From Diphasiastrum complanatum (lineage: Eukaryota > Streptophyta > Lycopodiopsida > Lycopodiales > Lycopodiaceae), in the NCBI GenBank assembly GCA_029204225.1, contig CM055108.1, forward strand, positions 2,448,348-2,512,347: a DNA stretch of 64,000 nt, given 5' to 3'. Positions 1 to 10,100 of this stretch are shown here, piece after piece; positions within the stretch are counted from its first letter, which is position 1, and each line of letters begins with the position of its first letter. The notes beneath the pieces were generated by a model, which did not search any database, was not told where the DNA came from, and saw nothing but the letters and a program-made list of their open reading frames with translations. Both the position numbers and the translations under genes were made by a program.

Positions 1-191
1 GCCTTAGCAAGAACCTGGCAAAAAGCTCAACAAACGCACATGGAAAAACTTACTGCTGATTTTCAGACTGCTATGAAAAATATTGTTGACAAATCATTTT
101 CAGCAAGAGAAAATACATGGTGTTCTATATATTTGCAGAATCACACTACCAATGAGTCTCCCCAACTGAAACATCATTATCCGGTAGCATC
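1..191 (+). pseudogene. Gypsy-Z gag fragment, left of the Copia-1 insertion
   Basis: A short open stretch with no stop up to the start of the Copia-1 LTR at 192. It encodes a hydrophilic helical peptide without a diagnostic motif. Sequence on the far side of Copia-1 (3848 onward) is rich in P, Q, Y and N codons and leads into a zinc knuckle and protease of a Ty3/gypsy element. I therefore infer that this piece is the left part of the same gag gene, separated by the insertion. Assignment is by position only. Confidence 0.4.
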
Positions 192-841
192 TGTGAAAGA
201 TTCAACTAGTTTCATCACATTTTGCTATATTTTCATATTTGGCATATTGAGGCCAAAACTTGTTTTAGACTTAGAGGTTGACTTTTCAAAGTTCATTAGC
301 ATAAATTTCATTTGAATAAACACTTTTTGAAAGTGTGAGAAAGTTGGAATGTGAGTTTGAGTAGATTCAAATTTGAATAATTGGGTACATTGAATCTAGA
401 CCCAAAATTAGAAGGGTTAGCATTTTGGTGGGAAAGCCAAGTGGCCAAATAGGGTTTGGACCTGTTATAAAAGGATGTAACTCATGGAGAGAGCAATCTT
501 CTCTCTTCTCTATCTCATTTCATGCTTATACATGGTTCTCTTGGGTTCTACTATCCATTGGTGCACTATGCTTGTGATTGCATGCAATTCTATGTGTAGA
601 ATGATCTATATTTGCTATTTTTGGATCCACACATGTGAAATACAATAGCTTGCTGTTTTTGTATGGACAACAACATTACTTTATCATTTCATTCAAGTTT
701 GATCAAGTTCTATTAGTGTTTGCATCTCATTTTGTGTGTAGATGCTGATTTTTCTACATTGGTGAGATTGGTAGTGTATTTCTCTTTCTAACCAAAGATC
801 ATTGAAGTAGATTGGATCATAATGATCTAAAATCTTTCACA
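192..841 (+). repeat. Copia-1 5' LTR
   Basis: 650 bases that start TGTGAAAGATT and end AATCTTTCACA, followed at once by a primer-binding site. It is closely similar to 3259-3847. A TATAAAAG sequence at about 467 followed by a CT-rich tract (about 498-525) is a plausible promoter and transcription start. Confidence 0.92.
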
Positions 842-853
842 TGGTATCATAGC
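842..853 (+). other. Copia-1 primer-binding site
   Basis: TGGTATCATAGC directly after the 5' LTR matches, with one change, the usual plant copia site TGGTATCAGAGC, which pairs with the 3' end of initiator tRNA-Met. Confidence 0.88.
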
Positions 854-1440
854 TTGTGTTTCAGGTTATGAAGGAGAAAATCGGATCTATCAATGATTTG
901 GTGAAGATATCAAGTCTAGAGCATGCTAGAGAGGATTCTACACCAAAATCAAGCTTTTTGCTTTTCTAGATTGGATATTTTGTAGATCAAAACACTATAT
1001 AGGTCAATATACTTGATCAATTCCCATTTTTAATTCACATACTGGATTTGGCCGATTTTTGGATCATTGGATCAACCTAAGTGGTGGCTTATAGATTGCA
1101 TATCAAATTTTCAGCATTTTTATGTAGATTTGAAATAGTCAATTTTTTTTTATTTTGTCAAAACTCTAATTTTGATTGGATCTCTAGATAGTGAGGTTGC
1201 TGGACTTCATTTGAGTATGTTTCAATCTTTGGAAGTGACAAAAGTCATTATATTGAGGATAGATCATAGGTTGATCAAGATTCGATGATTCTATGTGTTG
1301 ATTTGCTTGGATAAGTGCTAGAAGAGAATTTGTGAGATAATTTCAAATCTTGGTGATTTCTTTTGAAAGCATTTGTTGTTGTTCAAAGGAGTGCTTTGTG
1401 CATTGAAATAGGTTGAAAGAGAAGATCAGGTCATTACTAC

Positions 1441-2260
1441 ATGGCAACTTCAATTGGAGTCATGTTGGAAGCCAATGATAGGCTTACCTCAAGTAACTAT
1501 TCATTGTGAAAAGTGAGGATGGATTTACTACTTGAGATGAATGATGTTTTGGATATTGTTGTAGGTTTGGAGGAGAGACCAGCAACACAACAAGATCAAA
1601 CGAGGTATGACAAGAGGGCCAAGAAGGCTCTACACATGATAAAGATGAATGTAACCAATGAACTTCTCAAGAAAGTTGGTAAGTGCACATCATCTTTGGA
1701 AGCTTGGAATTCATTGAAGAAACTTTATGAATCCAAGTCTACTTCTAGAGTGTTGACTCTAAGAAGGCAAATCTTTTCTTGCTTGCAAAAGAATGAGGAA
1801 AGTCCAAGTACTTTTGTTTTGAGAATGAAAGCATTGAATGATGAGTTGGCTTGCATTGATGAAAGCATTAAGGAAGGAGAGCTTATTCAAGTAGTTCTTA
1901 ATGGCTTGTTGGATGCTCAGGCTAACATTGTTCAAAGTATTGCTATTCAAAAGACTTTGCCAAGCTTGATAGACCTTCAAGAGATCTTGATCAATGAGGA
2001 ATATAGGCTTCAAGCAAGAGGTGGATCTACATCGACACTTCAAGAGGATGCTATGTTCACAAAGGGCAAATTCAAGGGCAAAACCAAAAGTAAGTGGTCT
2101 AACGGGCAAGATCAAGTGGATGCTTCTTCAAGTGGCAAAAAGAAGGATAGATCAAACCTCAAGTGCTTCTATTGTGGCATCAAAGGACACTAAGTGCTAC
2201 AAGAAGAAGAGAGATCAAGGAGACAAGCAAGGTAATCTTACTCTTTGATGAGGATGGTTT
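1441..2260 (+). pseudogene. Copia-1 gag
   Basis: Encodes a copia gag of the UBN2 type. The N-terminal half begins near the ATG at 1441 and has a TGA stop at 1507-1509, inside the usual S-x-Y-x-x-W block. The main open frame is 1513-2193 (226 codons), including the NEELAC-like central block and a lysine-rich tail. The nucleocapsid zinc knuckle starts as CFYCGIKGH near 2165-2191 but its frame then breaks (TAA at 2191-2193, with a short deletion compared with the copy at 39.4 kb). Gag would form the virus-like particle; this copy is broken. Confidence 0.85.
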
Positions 2261-2290
2261 GGATGTTCAAGATGCAAATGATGATGCTTT

Positions 2291-2940
2291 TTGATGTCTT
2301 CATGTATGCTTGCTAATGATGGAGATCTAGATCCTTGGTGGATTGATAGTGGAGCAAGTTCACACATGACCTTTCACAAAGAGTACTTCACTTCTTTGTT
2401 GGCATATGGAGATGCCAAGAGGGTGATCTACATGGCCAATGATGGTGAGTGTGCAATCAAAGGAATTGGCACAATTCCTATTTCTCTCTCTACAAATAAG
2501 AATGTTCATTTGGAGGATGTCTTGTTTATTCCATCTATTACCGAGAATTTGCTTAGTGTGAGCCGAATGCTAAGTAAAGGCCTCAAGGTGGAGTTTGATG
2601 GAGATGCTTGTTTGATCAAAAGGAAGGATGTCTTGATTGGAAAAGGTAAAGCTATTCAAACTAAATGCTTGTGTTATTGCTAACCAAGTTGGATGTGTTG
2701 CAAGGGAGCAAATTTCTATTCAAGAGGTTTGGCACAAAAGGATGGGACACCTCAACTTCAAGTCATTGGAGGTAATGGCAAGGAAGAAGGTTGTGATTGG
2801 TCTTCCAAGTTCCTTAAGTGATATCAAGCATGTTTGTGAGTCTAGACTACCCTATACTAGATCTATTTCTAGATCTACAAAGCCTTTTCAACTTTACATT
2901 CGGATAGTCATGGATTTACTACAATTAGCAATAGTGGAGC
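2291..2940 (+). pseudogene. Copia-1 aspartic protease and pre-integrase region
   Basis: The retropepsin active site is visible as WWIDSGASSHMT near 2337-2370, followed by the ENLLSVSRM block typical of copia proteases. A frameshift near 2640-2680 moves translation to the frame of 2637-2954. There EVWHKRMGHLNFKSLE is the pre-integrase HHCC start and ESRLPYTRS the fragment before the catalytic core. Broken by at least two frame changes. Confidence 0.85.
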
Positions 2941-2944
2941 TAAG

Positions 2945-3258
2945 ATGTATGTAGCATTCATTGATGATTTTAGTAGATTTTGTTGGGTCTACCTACTAAA
3001 GAACAAGGATGAAGTGTATGATGTCTTTATCAAGTTCAAGAATGCAAGAGAGAACCAATTTTCCACAAAGATCAAGTCCTTCAGAGGTGACAATGGTGGT
3101 GAGTACATATCTAACAAGTTCAAGGCCTTTTGTGATGAGCATGGGATCAAGAGGGAGTATACAACATCAAGGACCCTACAACAAAATGGAGTGGTTGAAA
3201 GGAAGAATGGGACTTTATGTGAAAGTGTTAAAGCTATGAGGTTAAGCGCTAATCTTGA
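2945..3258 (+). pseudogene. Copia-1 integrase core, 3' truncated
   Basis: The catalytic core reads FIDDFSRFCWVY at its start, then FRGDNGGEY, and ends near QQNGVVERKN, so the D-D-E residues are visible. After about codon 100 the sequence passes directly into LTR sequence at 3259. The end of integrase and all of RT/RNase H are deleted. Confidence 0.87.
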
Positions 3259-3847
3259 CACATTTTGCTATATTTCCATAAGGTTGACTTTTCAAAGGTC
3301 ATTAGTATAAATTTCATTTGAATAAACACTTTTTAAAAGTGTGAGAAAGTTTGAATGCAAGTTTGAGTAGATTTAAATTTGAATAATTGGGTACATTGAA
3401 TCTAGACCTGAAATTAGTAGGGTTAGCATTTTGGTGGGAAAGCCAAGTGGCCAAATAGGGTTTGGACCTGTTATAAAAGGATGTAACTCATGGAGAGAGC
3501 AATCTTCTCTCTTCTCTATCTCATTTCATGCTTATACATGGTTCTCTTGGGTTCTACTATCCATTAGTGCACTATGCTTGTGATTGCATGCAATTCTATG
3601 TGTAGAATGATCTATATTTGCTATTTTTGGATCCACACGTGTGAAATACAGTAGCTTGCTGGTTTTGTACGGACAGCAACTGTGTTTTATTATTTCATTC
3701 AAGTTTGATCAAGTTCTATTAGTGTTTGCATCTCATTTTGTGTGTAGATGTTGATTTTTCTACATTGGTGAGATTGGTAGTGTATTTCTCTTTCTAACCA
3801 AAGATCATTCAAGTAGATTGGATCATAATGATCTGAAATCTTTCACA
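3259..3847 (+). repeat. Copia-1 3' LTR, 5' truncated
   Basis: Matches the 5' LTR from its base 25 onward, with an internal deletion of about 37 bases just after 3280. It ends AATCTTTCACA like the 5' LTR. The missing first 24 bases belong to the deletion that removed RT, RNase H and the polypurine tract. Confidence 0.9.
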
Positions 3848-6415
3848 TCATCTAGTCCTATATATCAGCAATACTGCTCTTACAACCCATGCCACAACCA
3901 GGAGTATACCAACTACACCCAATCAGTATCAACCACGTCAACAATTCGTCGTTAATCAACTCGCTTCACAACAAGATGTCCATTTTATTAATCTAAATTT
4001 TATCAATCCAACAACTTATTATGTGAAAGACACTACTCAACCAGGATACTCCTCTGAGACAGTTGTATATTATTTGTATGATCCCAATGCTATACTAGTT
4101 GATCCAAATGCCCCAACCTATGATTTGGAGCTGTGTTTGCAACACAATAATTTTTCACAATACGCGGATGTTTTATCTGTGCAAGTGAACATCCTAGTAT
4201 TCACTGCCTAGACAAACTTAGTTTTCTACCAGCTTGTGAAAATTGTGCCATTGAACACCATGTGAAGGATTGCCCTTTCCGATCTAAACTAGCTACTCCT
4301 GTCTGATCCTTGCAAGTAGAAACTTTGCTAGTTGAAACTCTGCCAGCCTGGGTCTTGACTCATACACAAACCCAATGCCAATCCCCTATCATTGCATCTA
4401 GGAAAACCCAACAGCACATTATACCTTTGAGTGAAGGGTCTACACCCATTGTGCATCCTCAACCACCAAAATAAATTAGGCTACATCACAAATATCGTCA
4501 GCAAATTCAAAATGCAGACCAACACTCTTTCACCACCCATAAAGCTCCTCAAACCTCTTTCAAGAATAAGACCCTTGAAGGCACTGAAGTATGGGGTGAT
4601 CTGTTGCAAGCTAATATCACCCTTTCCTTCCACGTTCTATGGAAACATGCAGGTCAGCGAAAACAACAACTTCAAACCACCTCCTCTGACGAGCTACCTG
4701 AAATGCCATTACACCTAACCCATCCGTTCAGTGAAAGGGGCAATATCAAGATTCCAGCTATTCATCAATCCTGAAAAGTAATAGTTGTGTTAGATGATGG
4801 CTCAAGTGTCAATATCATCTCTACGTCCCTCATGTTGGAATGGAACCTAAAAAACAAACTCACCAAACCCACTTTTTAGCTCAGGATGGCTGATCAAAGC
4901 ATGGTCTAGCCTACAGGATTCCTCCCACAAATTTTGATCAAATTAGGAGGCCTGAAATTCACCATAGACCTAGTCATACTCAATATTCCTAACAACGCCA
5001 ATCATATGAGTTACTGCTTGGTCGACCATGGCTCACCAATGCAAAGGTTGTTCATGACTGGAGCAAAGGCCAAGTCACCTTTGGTAGTAGAGACACCTCT
5101 GTTACCATTGATTCATCTGGAAAACTCAAACCCATAAGATTCCATGACAATGACTCATCTACTACCAATTTTGTGTTTGAGCCATACCACTCCACCCAAG
5201 AGGTCATTATGTTGAATCTAACGATATTATAAACTGGAGCCACAATTTGGCCATCGTTGATTGTGTGAATGCTGATTATTGTGCTCAAAATCAGGTTGAG
5301 TGTACCTATGCTCCCCTGAACAATAACAAACAACCTCCACCTATCATTAATATCAATTTTATTGATATTCTACTACACAATGATAAATTTCTAAATGTCG
5401 CATGGCTACCTACTAATGAATTAGACGATTTATTCGTAGATGACAAAAATGTCTTGCACATTCAACATTGCCCAGAAGATTTGATATTTTTGACATTCAA
5501 ATACTGAACTACATGGAGACACTCCCAATCAAAGCTTTCCCACAACATTCGTCCAAGGTAGAACCAGTTGCCAAGGTTACGATTGAAAAACTTGATACCA
5601 AATTCTATCATGTCAAATGGCCAAACTATCCATGGGACCTATGTGAGGAGGAAACAAATTTTAAAATCGACGATGAAATCCTCCATGATATGCCACCAAT
5701 TTCTCATTCGCACACCTCACGTCCCCAGAAGCCACAACCTCGTGGCAATACCACGAAGGAGAAAATGAAGAAACCGCTTCTAATCCAACCTCTTGGAGAT
5801 CTAACCACTGCTCAAGAAGTTCCTGAAATCACCTTAGCTCATACGTCAATCCCAGAACCTCCCAAATCCCCATCTAGATAGTTGAAAGACAAGGCTCCCC
5901 TTGAATCACCCGCACATGATGTTCTTGCATATTTTAAGGATTATACAATCGAGGATGTGACTATCCAATTATCACAAGCTCAACGCGAGCCGAATGGTAA
6001 TTCGCCTTATGAAAGCCATACACGAACCATCACTCTATCCTTGATTGAGCCCAATGAGAATAACAAATACATTGTTTACGTTGGGGCTCACCTCAATCTT
6101 GAGCAACTTAGAAAGCTTGAGAAAATTCTACACAAATATCGAGATGTCTTTTCTCGGTCCTATTAAGATATGAAAGGAGTCTCACCCCAAGTAGTTGTGC
6201 AGCACATTCCCCTTAAACCGGGTGCGAGAATAACTGCTAATCGTCCCTATCGATGCAAAGCCAAAATCAAAGAAGAATTACAACGCTTGTTAGATGTTGT
6301 AATTGTTCCTAAGAAAAATAAAAAACTCCGCATCTGTATCGACTTTAAAAAACTTTATGTCGTCACAAAACATGATTATTTTTCCACTGAGGATCTCGCT
6401 CTAAAACCAAACTGA
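3848..6415 (+). mobile_element. Gypsy-Z: decayed Ty3/gypsy gag-protease-RT start
   Basis: A degenerate gypsy polyprotein in several frames. A zinc-knuckle-like C-x2-C...H...C cluster lies at 4235-4273. An aspartic-protease site LDDGSSVNII lies near 4791-4815, and the LLGRPW motif at 5014-5031 is in another frame. A linker follows (5247-5881) containing FYHVKWPNYPWDL, which resembles a chromodomain but sits in an odd place. 5882-6166 carries a DYTIEDVTIQLSQAQREP segment related to Gypsy-Y at 7145. The RT begins at 6170 with QHIPLKPGAR and KKNKKLRICIDFKKL, then stops. All later domains are missing. No LTRs seen. Confidence 0.75.
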
Positions 6416-6620
6416 CAATATAGTCGCTCTATTTTGTGTATCTCTTGGCCTTGTGTTGTGTCTCTTGATTGCTAGAATAAAATATGTTCTGTGATGCGTA
6501 GTCGAGTGTCTGGGATCCTGTAAGAGCTTCCGCACGATAAGAAAATTCAAAGACAGAAAATTGTTTGCGAATCAGAAAAGAGGATGAACACGAAACAAGA
6601 AGGAAAAAGTTGTCGCGACA
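6416..6620 (+). repeat. Putative copia LTR end
   Basis: Non-coding stretch ending CGACA immediately before a primer-binding-like sequence at 6621. No second copy occurs in the window, so the LTR call rests on the PBS alone. Confidence 0.4.
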
Positions 6621-6632
6621 TGGTAACAGAGC
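6621..6632 (+). other. Primer-binding site of a copia stub
   Basis: TGGTAACAGAGC matches the initiator-tRNA-Met site TGGTATCAGAGC with one change and is followed downstream by copia gag coding sequence. Confidence 0.6.
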
Positions 6633-6856
6633 CTACAGGTTATCACTACTGATATCCCAGCAGTGATTCTTCCAGACAACACAATATGGCTACGACAATC
6701 CAGGCCATAGTAGCAATCACTCTTGATGATGCAAATTACAGAATCTAGAAACAAAATCAAAACACTCTTGAAGGGTGAAGGCATCTGGTCGAAGACCGAG
6801 CTCTCAGAGGTGCAGCCTCCAGAGGGAGACCCGAGGGGATCTGAATGGATCAGAAA

Positions 6857-7009
6857 GGATTAGCACGCAATGTGATCATCGTTTCGTCCATAAATGAAGA
6901 TCTACTCATGCAAATTGAAGACTGCGAAAGCAGCCATGCAACGTGGGAAAGATTAAAGCAGAAGTATGAAGTAAGAACTGTAGCTTCAGTCATGCACATC
7001 ATCGTCTAG
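6857..7009 (+). pseudogene. Copia gag N-terminal fragment
   Basis: A 50-codon open stretch carries the UBN2-type gag pattern, with SSINEDLLMQIEDCESSHAT and WERLKQKYE visible. It ends at a stop where Gypsy-Y sequence begins. Upstream coding (6690-6856) is in a different frame and poorly preserved. The family differs from the other copia elements here. Confidence 0.65.
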
Positions 7010-8934
7010 GAAGTCTTTACCTTCGAAGAAGAGTTTATCTTCTCAGAAGTCATTACCTCCACGATCAATTCCTACTAAAAAGGTAAGCGAAGATCTAAGA
7101 CAAGTCCTTACAACAAAGAACAAGTAGATGTAGTCCAACATGATATGCCTGAATATTTTAAACGCTATACACTGGATGATGTGGTTATCATGTTACCCAA
7201 AGCACATCGTGAACCCGAAGAACAGGTGCCAGAATCGAAAGATGTTTACGATGGCCCAACTAGGACACAACCTACGAATCTTGGTGAACCAGGAGAACCA
7301 AAAAAGATTGTACAAGTTGGATCACAACTTAATCTTGAACAGTTTCAAGCACTCCAAACGTTACTTATTAAGTATCAAGATTGTTTTGCATGGACTTATC
7401 AAGATTTGAAGGGTATTCCGACGTCAGTTATTGAACATACCATACCTTTAGTACCTGATGCAGTTCCAAAGGTTACAAAGTTCTATCACTATAATCCTAA
7501 TGTTGTGGATCTGATAAAGAAAGAGCTTCAGAGACTGCTTGACGCCGATTTCATTTATGAGATCGAGCATATCGAATGGGTTTCACCAATAGTCATTGTT
7601 CCTAAGAAAAATGGGAAATTGAGAATCTGTGTGAATCCCAAGGCTTTGAACAGAGTGATGCGGAAGGATCACTTTCTGTTACCTTTACCTGAAAGCATTT
7701 TGGATCGTCTTGCTGGAGTGGAAGCTTATAGTTTTCTGGATGGATTTAGTGTTTACAACCAGGTCAAGATTGCACCTACAGATCGCCACAAAACAACTTT
7801 TGCAACAGAATGGGACACCTATGCTTACAAAGTAATGCCATTTGGACTCTGTAATGCACCAAGTTCGTTCCAAAGAGTAATGCAATTTGCTTTTAAAGAT
7901 TATCTACAAAAATTCCTTGAAATATACTTGGATGACCTGGGAGTCCATAGTCCAGATAAAGACCACTGAATCGATTGGAGAAAGTATTTGAAAGATGTCG
8001 CAAGTATCAAATTTCTCTAAATCCAGAAAAATGCCAGATATGGGTTTCCCACAGTTGTGCTTGGGCATGTGATATCGAGACATGGCATTGCCACAGATTA
8101 TTCTAAAATCAAGGTTATTGTGGAATTGCCACCGCCAACAACAATTCGTGGAGTTTATGTGTTTATGGGTCATGCGAACTACTATCGAATTTTTATTATC
8201 TTCTTTGTGGATTTAGCAAGACCTATATACAAACTGACTATTGTTCCTATTTGGACAGTAGAGGCGTTAGAAGCCTTTGAAAAATTAAAAAAAACATTAA
8301 TTTTAGCACCAATACTGCGTTCTCCACATTGGACGGTTGAGTTTCATGTTCACACTGATGCTTCAAAATATGCAATTAGATCAGTTTTACGCAGCCAGGT
8401 GACTATAAGAAGGACTATCCAATACGATTTGCAAGCAGACAGCTTACAAATCCGGAGAAGAACTATTCAACAACAGAACGTAAAGCGTTAGCCATGATTT
8501 TTTCTGTTCAAAAATTTCGTCATTACCTCATGGAAATGCACTTTGCATTTTATACGGATCACCAACCGTTACTTTACTTGATAAACAAGACGTGCTGTAC
8601 TGGGCGTATTGTAAGATGGTTACTGTTATTGATTGAATTTGACTTTCAAATTGTGGTTCAAAAGAGGAAGCAACATTATCTAGCCGACCACGTTTCACGA
8701 ATTGAATCCGCACTAGTTAATACTGAGGTGGATGATGAATTATCAGATGCTGCATTATTCTATGTACAAGCAGTACCTGAGTGGGCAGCGGATATTGTTG
8801 AGTACCTGATGCCAGAACAACCGAACATCAGGGAAACTCTTGAATCCAAAAGGGCCTTTTGTAAAGATGTTTTCTTTGACTTTTCAAAGGTTGTATGTCC
8901 ACATGGCCCAATGGTGTGTTTCCATATGTGCTAG
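7010..8934 (+). mobile_element. Gypsy-Y copy 1: Ty3/gypsy RT-RNase H fragment
   Basis: Starts in the linker upstream of RT and ends after RNase H; protease, integrase and LTRs are absent. 7145-7969 covers the RT palm: PEYFKRYTLDDVVIMLPKAH, then WVSPIVIVPKKNGKLRIC, YSFLDGFSVYNQVKI, FGLCNAPSSFQRVM, and YLDDLGVHS as the catalytic pair region. 8057-8491 is the RT connection, starting LGHVISRHGI. 8494-8934 is RNase H, with FYTDHQPLLYLI and YLADHVSRIE. Breaks occur at 7969 (TGA), near 8040 and at 8489-8491. Copy 2 of the same family is inverted at 40625-43640. Confidence 0.88.
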
Positions 8935-8966
8935 ACCGTAACGGTGGCGGCCCAACTTCAATTTCG

Positions 8967-10100
8967 GGCAGCCACTTCTGAGATAAACCAATCACACTGA
9001 AATTCAAAATGAAGTGGGTGGGAAACCCGAGGCCATGTCCTCACGCATATGTCGTCGCGTCGCGTCGTGCCTCACCATCGGAAGGCAGGTGGAGTGAGCA
9101 CATGTGGAGGAGAAAAATAGATTGCTTTTAGTAAAAGAAGTGTAGCATCTCTTTACACCACTACGTAGATCATGAAAAATTGCACACTTTTTCTTTTTGG
9201 ATCACTTCAATCCGACGCACGGTTAAAAAGTTATGGTAGTTTGAAGATTCATACCCTACTTGATATCGGAGCCGAGCGACCAATGACCTGTTCACACTGA
9301 ACATAATGCTCTGCTCGCGTGGCTGAGATACTGTAGCATCTGTTTACACCATTGAGTAAAGCATGAAAAACTGCACACTTTTTCATTTTGGATCACTTCA
9401 ATCCGACACACGGTTAAAAAACTATGGCCATCTGAAGATTCATACCCTCCTTGATGTAGGAGCCGAGCGACCCATGGCCTCTTCTCACTGAACGTAATGC
9501 TCTGGTCGCACAACTCCGATATCGCAGCCACGCGACCAGAGCATTATGTTCAGTAAAGGCCATGGGTCGCTTCGCTCCAATGAGAACAGGTCATGGTTGC
9601 TCGGCTCCGATATCAAGTAGGGTATGAATCTTCAGACTACCGTACCTTTTTAATCGTGTGTCGGATTGAAGTGATCCAAAACGCAAAAGTGTGCAGTTTT
9701 TCATGATCTACGCAATGGTGTAAACAGATGCTACAGTATCTTAGCCACGCGAGCAGAGCATTATGTTCAGTGTGAACAGGTCATTGGTCGCTCGGCTCCG
9801 ATATCAGGTAGGGTATGAATCTTCAAACTACCATAAATTTTTAACTGTGCGTCAGATTAAAGTGATCCAAAAAGAAAAAGTGTGCAATTTTTCATGATCT
9901 ACATAATGGCGTAAAGAGATGCTACACTTCTTTTACTAAAAGCAATCTATTTTCCTCCTCCACATGTGCTCACTCCACCTACCTTCCGATGGTGAGGCAC
10001 GACACGACGCGACGACATATGCATGAGGACATGGCCTCGAGTTTCCCACCCACTTCATTTTGAATTTCAGTGTGATTGGTTTATCTCAAAAGTGGCTGCC
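8967..10100. repeat. 1.1 kb fold-back inverted repeat
   Basis: The left arm (8967-9509) is the reverse complement of the right arm (9532-10100), with only about 22 bases between. Outer ends read GGCAGCCAC and GTGGCTGCC. At the centre CTCTGGTCGC faces GCGACCAGAG. Inside each arm a block of about 191 bases is itself present twice in tandem (for example TGTAGCATCT at 9141 and again from 9332). No coding potential, transposase or clear target duplication. A transcript would fold into a hairpin of more than 500 base pairs. It may be a fold-back/MITE-like transposon or a small-RNA-generating inverted duplication. Confidence 0.9.

Larger units (their letters stand above)
192..3847 (+). mobile_element. 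Copia-1: internally deleted Ty1/copia retrotransposon
   Basis: Two direct repeats (192-841 and 3259-3847) bracket a primer-binding site and gag, protease, pre-integrase and part of the integrase. The integrase coding sequence runs straight into the 3' LTR, so reverse transcriptase, RNase H, the polypurine tract and the first 24 bases of the 3' LTR are gone. LTR ends are an 11-base inverted pair, TGTGAAAGATT and AATCTTTCACA. Flanks read GCATC on the left and TCATC on the right, which would be a target duplication with one change. The copy cannot reverse-transcribe itself. A relative is at 39383-40624. Confidence 0.9.
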
